Origin: Bacteroidetes bacterium QS_8_64_10
GTDB lineage: Bacteria; Bacteroidota; Rhodothermia; Rhodothermales; Salinibacteraceae
Direction of reading: 5' to 3'
Length of the DNA: 10,617 nucleotides
Assembly (NCBI GenBank): GCA_003022505.1
Contig: PXTQ01000053.1
Span: 1-10,617 of the forward strand
Shown here: positions 6,806 through 10,617 of the stretch, one piece after another
How positions within the stretch are numbered: position 1 is the first letter of the stretch
Layout: each line of letters begins with the position of its first letter
Program-made: the position numbers and the translations under genes
The notes under the pieces: model-generated
Databases searched by the model: none
Told to the model about the DNA's origin: nothing
What the model saw: the letters and a program-made list of their open reading frames with translations, nothing else

Positions 6806-6834
6806 CTTACGCAATACGCAACTACGCAATAAGC
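6806..6834 (-). repeat. Heptamer array (four units, one of 8 bases) upstream of folB
   Basis: Read on the - strand, the units are GCTTATT, GCGTAGTT (8 bases), GCGTATT and GCGTAAG. It lies 70-98 bases upstream of the folB GTG start. It matches the same GCGTRAT consensus as the other arrays but contains a one-base insertion, suggesting drift by slippage or mutation. Confidence 0.65.
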
Positions 6835-6867
6835 GCCTGAGCAAAAATTATCCGGTATCTCGTTTGG

Positions 6868-6949
6868 CGACTGACGACCGACGGTCGACGAATTTTGAGC
6901 GTTCACGCGGTCGTTTACTACGCCTTCGTCAGTCGGGCTACGCCCTCGT
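6868..6949. repeat. 10-base inverted repeat and 20-base-spaced direct repeat upstream of folB
   Basis: CGACTGACGA (6868-6877) and TCGTCAGTCG (6926-6935) are perfect inverted copies 48 bases apart. CTACGCCTTCGT (6918-6929) and CTACGCCCTCGT (6938-6949) are direct copies with one difference, exactly 20 bases apart, which places them on the same face of the helix. A small palindrome, GACCG-A-CGGTC, is at 6876-6886. The cluster lies between the one-heme cytochrome gene and folB, both on the - strand, where a folB promoter is expected. The function is unknown. Confidence 0.45.
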
Positions 6950-6972
6950 GTACCGTCCGTGGCCTGTCGTTC

Positions 6973-6997
6973 GGGTCCGCAGTAGTTTTGCGGACCC
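6973..6997 (-). terminator. Probable transcription terminator hairpin after the cytochrome operon
   Basis: GGGTCCGCA (6973-6981) and TGCGGACCC (6989-6997) form a perfect, GC-rich 9-base stem with a 7-base loop, 48 bases past the stop codon of the one-heme lipoprotein gene. On the - strand the stem is not followed by a T-run. On the + strand it is followed by ACTTTTC, but no + strand gene ends nearby. Its place at the end of the operon supports a terminator or 3'-end protecting hairpin; the missing T-run keeps confidence moderate. Confidence 0.5.
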
Positions 6998-7045
6998 ACT
7001 TTTCGGCTGACATTTTCCAACGGATAGTACGCCTCAAACGAAGCG

Positions 7046-8104
7046 TCACAATCCCAGATTGCTGAGCAGCTTGCGGTCTTTGGGGGCGATGGTGCCGTCG
7101 CGGCGCTCGGCGCGCAGCTTCGAGACGAAGAGCGTGTTGTAGAGGCCCAGCACCATGTCGCTGCGGCGGGCGTGCTCCTGAAAGAAGCGCACGACCTCGG
7201 CGTCCCGCATCCGTTCGCCCACGTGCACGGCGCGCGGCCCGTGCGGACCGGACGGCGCCTCGGCGGGAAAGCTCTCCTCCGGCTCGAAGCCGCGCGTGCC
7301 CATGTGGCAGCCTACGCACTCGGTGGGCGACTTCAGGGCGCGCGGCGGCGTGCTCGTCTCGGCGGCCAGCTTGCCGTTCGGCCCGTAGGTAACGAAGTCC
7401 CAGAAGCCGTCGGCGCGTTTCCGCATGACCGTCGTTTCGGCAAGCTCACCGTCCTGGTAGTGGCCTCCGATGATCGTGGTGCTGTCGGGATAAATTAGCT
7501 CCTCGTCGTTCTCCTGATAGCGCGTGAGAGCGTGGCGCAGAGCCGCCTCCCGCACACGGACGCGGCGGCGGGCGCTCGTCATCACGCCGTCCACCTCCAC
7601 GCCGAACCAGGCGCTCGAATCCGACGGCCACTTGAGCCGGTCGAGCAGCTTCGCGCGGGTGGCGGGCACGTCGCAGGTGTCGTAGTACGTCTGCTGGAGA
7701 AAAGCGGCCAGCTCGTCCCAGTTGAGCGCGTTGCCGCCGGCGGCCTGCCGGAGCTTCCGCGCAATCTTCGGGTGGCGACCTGCCATCGAATCCAAATTGA
7801 CGAAATAGCGCCCGTCTCGTTCGCTCAGCAGGCCGCGCCGGAACGGATCCGCGCCCGGCGGGGTCGTGTAGCCGCCGAAATAATAGCGCAGCAGTTGCCC
7901 GGCCTGCGATTTGTCGAGGCGCACGCGGATCCGGTCGCCGGACGCACCGCCGCCGTTTTCGCCGGACGCGCCGCCGCACCCCGCCAAGACAATTACAAGG
8001 ATAAACGCAACGCCGGTGGTCAAAAACACAGTAGAGACGTTCCGGCGGAACGCCTCTGCGGCTGCGAACAACATCCCGCACACAGGCGGAGAAAATCGCG
8101 TCAT
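7046..8104 (-). CDS. One-heme c-type cytochrome lipoprotein
   Basis: The 352-residue protein has a hydrophobic segment at about 24-42 ending in LAGC, a lipobox with Cys43, followed by a Gly/Ser-rich tether (44-57). It should therefore be exported and lipid-anchored. The long positively charged leader before the hydrophobic core could be shortened by starting at Met11, but the ATG at 8104 overlaps the upstream stop codon as ATGA, which favours 8104 and translational coupling. One heme site, CVGCH, is at 263-267 and is preceded by GFWDFVTYGPNGKL, a layout reminiscent of P460-type or DUF-type monoheme cytochromes; I cannot assign a family. A further Cys144 is in YYDTCD. It probably exchanges electrons with the seven-heme protein encoded just upstream. 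The electron donor and acceptor are unknown. Confidence 0.85.
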   Translation of the reverse strand: MTRFSPPVCGMLFAAAEAFRRNVSTVFLTTGVAFILVIVLAGCGGASGENGGGASGDRIRVRLDKSQAGQLLRYYFGGYTTPPGADPFRRGLLSERDGRYFVNLDSMAGRHPKIARKLRQAAGGNALNWDELAAFLQQTYYDTCDVPATRAKLLDRLKWPSDSSAWFGVEVDGVMTSARRRVRVREAALRHALTRYQENDEELIYPDSTTIIGGHYQDGELAETTVMRKRADGFWDFVTYGPNGKLAAETSTPPRALKSPTECVGCHMGTRGFEPEESFPAEAPSGPHGPRAVHVGERMRDAEVVRFFQEHARRSDMVLGLYNTLFVSKLRAERRDGTIAPKDRKLLSNLGL

Positions 8105-10236
8105 CGGTTGGGCGCGTTGGCCGACGAGGAAGATTCCATCCGATCCAGGCGCTGGAGCAGAGATCGGGCGCGGCGGTCGTTCGGGTTGCGCTTGAGTAAT
8201 TCTTGCAGCAGGCGGCGGGCCTCGCCGGTCTTGCCGGTGCGCGCGTAGATCATCGCCAGATTGCCGTAGGCCGGCGTATAGTCGGGATCGGCCTCGATAG
8301 AGCGCTCGAAGTACCGACGCGCCTCCGCCATCTCGCGGCGCATCAGATGCACCGTGCCCGCGTTGACGAGCGCCTGCGCCAGGTCGGGCCGGAGCGCCAG
8401 CGCCCGCTGAAAGTGGTTGAGCGCTTTGTCCAGATCACGCTGTTGAAGGTAGATAAATCCGAGGTTGTTCCACGCTTCCGGATGCTGCGCGGGATTGCGC
8501 CGCACGACCTCCCGGTACGCGCGGAGGGCCGGTTGCGTGCGTCCGGCCCCAGAGAGCGCCTCGCCCAGCTTCATGCCCGCCTCGGTGAGGGCCGACTGCG
8601 CGTTCCAGGCTTCCTTGAGCGGCCCCACGGCGGCTTTGTTCTGTCCCTGCCGGAGTCGCGCCACGCCGAGCCAGTACTGGATGCGCGCGTGATCGGGGTG
8701 CGCCTTCGCCGCAGCCTGAAGCACGCGCTCGGCGGCGCGGAGCGAGTCTTGCTCCAGGAGCGCCCGGCCCAGCGTGAGCCGCCCCTTGCTCGTCTCCGCT
8801 CCCCCCTGCAAACCCTCACGCGCCTTGCGGGTAACTTCCGGCAGGTAGCCGGGCCGCCGGTGCTTGGTCTCGTAAAACTTGAAGTACGCCACGGCCCGTT
8901 CCAGCTTCGCCTGCGCCTGCCCCGGCGCATCGTCCGTGACGCGGACCAGATCGAGCTTACGATTGCCGACTTCTTCGATGACGCCCTGCCCGGCGCGCTC
9001 GCTCGCCGCGACGTTCTCCGGCGGGTCGCGGCGGATCCAGTGGTCGGTGAACGTGACGTGCGGGATGTCGCTCGTGCCGCCTTTCTGCATGTGGCAGCTC
9101 ACGCAATTGCCCGTCATGGCGGCGTCCATGTCTTCGTGCGCTCCGGGGCGACCGCACACAGGCTGATCGGCGGAGGGCGTGTGGCAGCTCTTACACGTTT
9201 CGTTGAACTGCTTGAGCGCCTGCTCGCCCACCGGCTCGTGCGGGTCGTGGCAGGTGGTGCACGTCATGTCGCTGTGCTTGAAGCAGGCGCTCTTTTCGAG
9301 GCGAAGCGCGTGGGAGGCGATGCCGAAGCGCCGGGGATCCTCCAGGTTGCGCTGCGGCACGAAGACGGCGCGGTGGGCGGACAGATCCTCGCCGGGCCGG
9401 AAGCTCTGCATCGTCTCGCCGGGCTTGAGCACCGTCTGGCCCGTCAGGTGACACTGTTGGCACACGTCGAGCCGGCGGCTGCGGCTCAGGTTGGCCGGAT
9501 TCACGATGGTCGTGTCCGGCTCGCCTTCGGGCGGTCCCAGCCCCGCGAGGCGGCGCTCCACATGCTCGCTGCCCGGCCCGTGGCACCGCTCGCACGTGAT
9601 GCCGAGCGGCATGTCGCCTGTCTTGAAGTGATTTTGCGAGAACGTGCTGAACTCTGCATAGCCGTTGTGGCAGGTCATGCACTCCTCGTTGATGGACCGG
9701 CTGAAGCGCTGATTTACCTGCTTGTAGCCCGGACTCATGTCCCACTTCTCACGCTCGACGTACCAGGTGAGCGGCATCTCCATGACGTAGCCGTTCGTCT
9801 CGGTGAGGTAGGAGCGCGTGGCGTTGCCGGAACCAACAACCCACCTCGCCTTCTCGGTGCGCTTATACGTCGTGTCGCCCTCGCTGCCGAGGCGGAACTC
9901 GCGCTGGTAGAGCGTGTCGCCGCGCGTGAAGGCCTTATAGTAGAAGTCGCTGGCCTCATGGTAGACCGCCTCGGACGCGAACTGCTCCGGCGCGGATTGC
10001 GCGTCGAAGCGGGTCAGGGAGCGTCCCATACCCGTCTTGTGATACGACTCGTACGTCTCGCTGTGGCAGCTCGCGCACGACGCATCGCCCACGTACTGCT
10101 TTTCCGGCGTGCTTTTAGCTTCGCTTGCAGTCGCCTGCGCCTCACCGGATGGCTCCTGGCGCTGGCAGCCCGTCGCGGCGAGCAGGCCGACCGCCACGAA
10201 CACGCCCAACACGGCGAATCTCATCCGTTGCCGCAT
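8101..10236 (-). CDS. Seven-heme c-type cytochrome lipoprotein with C-terminal TPR repeats
   Basis: From ATG 10236 the protein has 711 residues. A signal peptide with lipobox LAATGC (Cys24) is followed by a low-complexity tether. Seven CxxCH sites follow: CASCH 54-58, CMTCH 186-190, CERCH 215-219, CQQCH 259-263, CTTCH 326-330 (in CTTCHDPH), CKSCH 348-352 and CVSCH 378-382. This layout resembles cytochrome c554-like multiheme proteins. Two extra cysteines (318, 361) lie among the last hemes. A linker leads to about six TPR units (about 483-686, for example AWNNLGFIYLQQRDLDKALN), a protein-binding superhelix. Start 10236 is chosen because AGGAG lies 5 bases upstream and the lipobox then sits at a normal distance; an upstream start at 10299 would add 21 residues without such support. 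The protein is likely periplasmic or surface-anchored and involved in electron transfer. Substrate is unknown. Its stop overlaps the next gene as ATGA. Confidence 0.93.
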   Translation of the reverse strand: MRQRMRFAVLGVFVAVGLLAATGCQRQEPSGEAQATASEAKSTPEKQYVGDASCASCHSETYESYHKTGMGRSLTRFDAQSAPEQFASEAVYHEASDFYYKAFTRGDTLYQREFRLGSEGDTTYKRTEKARWVVGSGNATRSYLTETNGYVMEMPLTWYVEREKWDMSPGYKQVNQRFSRSINEECMTCHNGYAEFSTFSQNHFKTGDMPLGITCERCHGPGSEHVERRLAGLGPPEGEPDTTIVNPANLSRSRRLDVCQQCHLTGQTVLKPGETMQSFRPGEDLSAHRAVFVPQRNLEDPRRFGIASHALRLEKSACFKHSDMTCTTCHDPHEPVGEQALKQFNETCKSCHTPSADQPVCGRPGAHEDMDAAMTGNCVSCHMQKGGTSDIPHVTFTDHWIRRDPPENVAASERAGQGVIEEVGNRKLDLVRVTDDAPGQAQAKLERAVAYFKFYETKHRRPGYLPEVTRKAREGLQGGAETSKGRLTLGRALLEQDSLRAAERVLQAAAKAHPDHARIQYWLGVARLRQGQNKAAVGPLKEAWNAQSALTEAGMKLGEALSGAGRTQPALRAYREVVRRNPAQHPEAWNNLGFIYLQQRDLDKALNHFQRALALRPDLAQALVNAGTVHLMRREMAEARRYFERSIEADPDYTPAYGNLAMIYARTGKTGEARRLLQELLKRNPNDRRARSLLQRLDRMESSSSANAPNR

Positions 10237-10241
10237 GATCG

Positions 10242-10246
10242 CTCCT
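10242..10246 (-). promoter_or_regulatory. Shine-Dalgarno site for the seven-heme cytochrome
   Basis: AGGAG on the - strand lies five bases upstream of ATG 10236. It is the only strong Shine-Dalgarno next to a start in this window, and it decides between the starts at 10299, 10236 and 10224. Confidence 0.75.
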
Positions 10247-10300
10247 GCGTCAAGCGTAATTCTTCGCGTAGAGCTTTTCGCTTCCCGTACCTTCCTCAAC

Positions 10301-10328
10301 GAGTAATACGTGTTGCGTAATGCGTAAG
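10301..10328 (+). repeat. Heptamer array (four units) between the amidase and cytochrome genes
   Basis: The units are GAGTAAT, ACGTGTT, GCGTAAT and GCGTAAG, in contiguous 7-base steps. The array lies 65-92 bases upstream of the cytochrome start and 65 bases past the amidase stop, both genes being on the - strand. It has the same consensus as the other intergenic arrays. Confidence 0.7.
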
Positions 10329-10392
10329 AGGTGTTTTGTTGGACTGCAGACCGCGGAGGGCAAACGGCGGTTTCCCGTCTTGCCGGCGGCGG

Positions 10393-10617
10393 TCAGTTGG
10401 GGGCGCGAGCGTGCAAGCCCCTCTCGTACTGCTTCTTGTAGTCGCGGACGGCGCGAAAGATGGCGCTCGCCAGGTACGTCTGCCCCCGGTCGCTGCTCAG
10501 AAAGGCCGCGTCACTCGCGTTCGTAAGGAAGCCGGTTTCGATGAGCACGGCGGGCATCGAGGCGGCCCACAGCACCAGAAAGCCGGCCTGCTTGACGCCT
10601 CGGTTTTTGCGGTTCAC
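10393..10617 (-). CDS. N-acetylmuramoyl-L-alanine amidase (Amidase_3), C-terminal fragment
   Basis: Only the last 74 residues are in the window; the gene continues past the right edge. NRGVKQAGFLVLW followed by MPAVLIETGFLTNASDAAFL is the standard C-terminal signature of zinc amidases of the AmiA/AmiC/CwlB type, which cut the bond between N-acetylmuramic acid and the stem peptide of peptidoglycan. The Glu in VLIETGFLTN corresponds to the catalytic Glu. The zinc-binding His and Glu residues lie in the missing part. After the final helix (AIFRAVRDYKKQYERG) the protein ends with no added SPOR or LysM domain. The first visible codon is GTG at the edge, but this is internal, not a start. Confidence 0.92.
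   Translation of the reverse strand: MNRKNRGVKQAGFLVLWAASMPAVLIETGFLTNASDAAFLSSDRGQTYLASAIFRAVRDYKKQYERGLHARAPN

Noticed and set aside
8203..10320. Long + strand open frame opposite the seven-heme cytochrome
   Set aside because: It is the antisense shadow of a gene with seven CxxCH motifs and TPR repeats; its translation is a low-complexity Arg/Ala/Leu-rich protein.
10360..10383. Hairpin GCAAACGG/CCGTCTTGC after the amidase gene as a terminator
   Set aside because: The stem needs a bulge, is short, and is not followed by T residues on the - strand; too weak to call.

Overview
The window is about 10.6 kb of GC-rich bacterial DNA. The coding style (acidic proteins, few Shine-Dalgarno sites, DivK-like single receivers, lipoprotein multiheme cytochromes, low-GC gaps carrying GCGTAAT-type repeats) suggests a Rhodothermota/Bacteroidota-type organism related to Salinibacter or Rhodothermus. 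This is an inference from gene content; no 16S or other marker in the window settles it.

Layout from left to right. Positions 1-657 hold two pieces of one polyprenyl diphosphate synthase gene in opposite orientations: the middle of the protein reads on the + strand (1-401) and its N-terminus reads on the - strand (657-394). They meet at a 9-base sequence (393-401). This is either a small inversion or, more likely, a fold-back chimera at a contig end. Next is adk (adenylate kinase, - strand, 770-1438), then a 530-base gap containing inverted repeats, then a lone class I glutamine amidotransferase (+, 1969-2712). A convergent gap with two facing heptamer arrays separates it from a three-gene two-component cassette on the - strand. 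In transcription order that cassette is a soluble PAS-PAS hybrid histidine kinase with two C-terminal receivers (6248-3789), a DivK-like single receiver (3704-3345) and a second single receiver (3277-2885). Upstream of the kinase, on the same strand, lies folB (dihydroneopterin aldolase). To its right is a - strand pair of cytochrome lipoproteins joined by an ATGA stop/start overlap: a seven-heme cytochrome with C-terminal TPR repeats (10236-8101), followed by a one-heme lipoprotein (8104-7046). The right edge holds the C-terminal end of a cell-wall amidase (Amidase_3 type).

The genes do not form one pathway. Two groups look like real functional units. One is the phosphorelay cassette, with four receiver domains, no DNA-binding output and no membrane segment. 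The other is the translationally coupled pair of exported heme lipoproteins, probably an electron-transfer module on the outer side of a membrane. The remaining genes are housekeeping (isoprenoid chain, nucleotide, folate, cell wall). The most unusual non-coding signal is a family of short arrays, about four units of a degenerate 7-base motif (consensus GCGTRAT). These occur in several intergenic gaps and never inside genes. I see no tRNA, rRNA, CRISPR array, transposase or phage gene.
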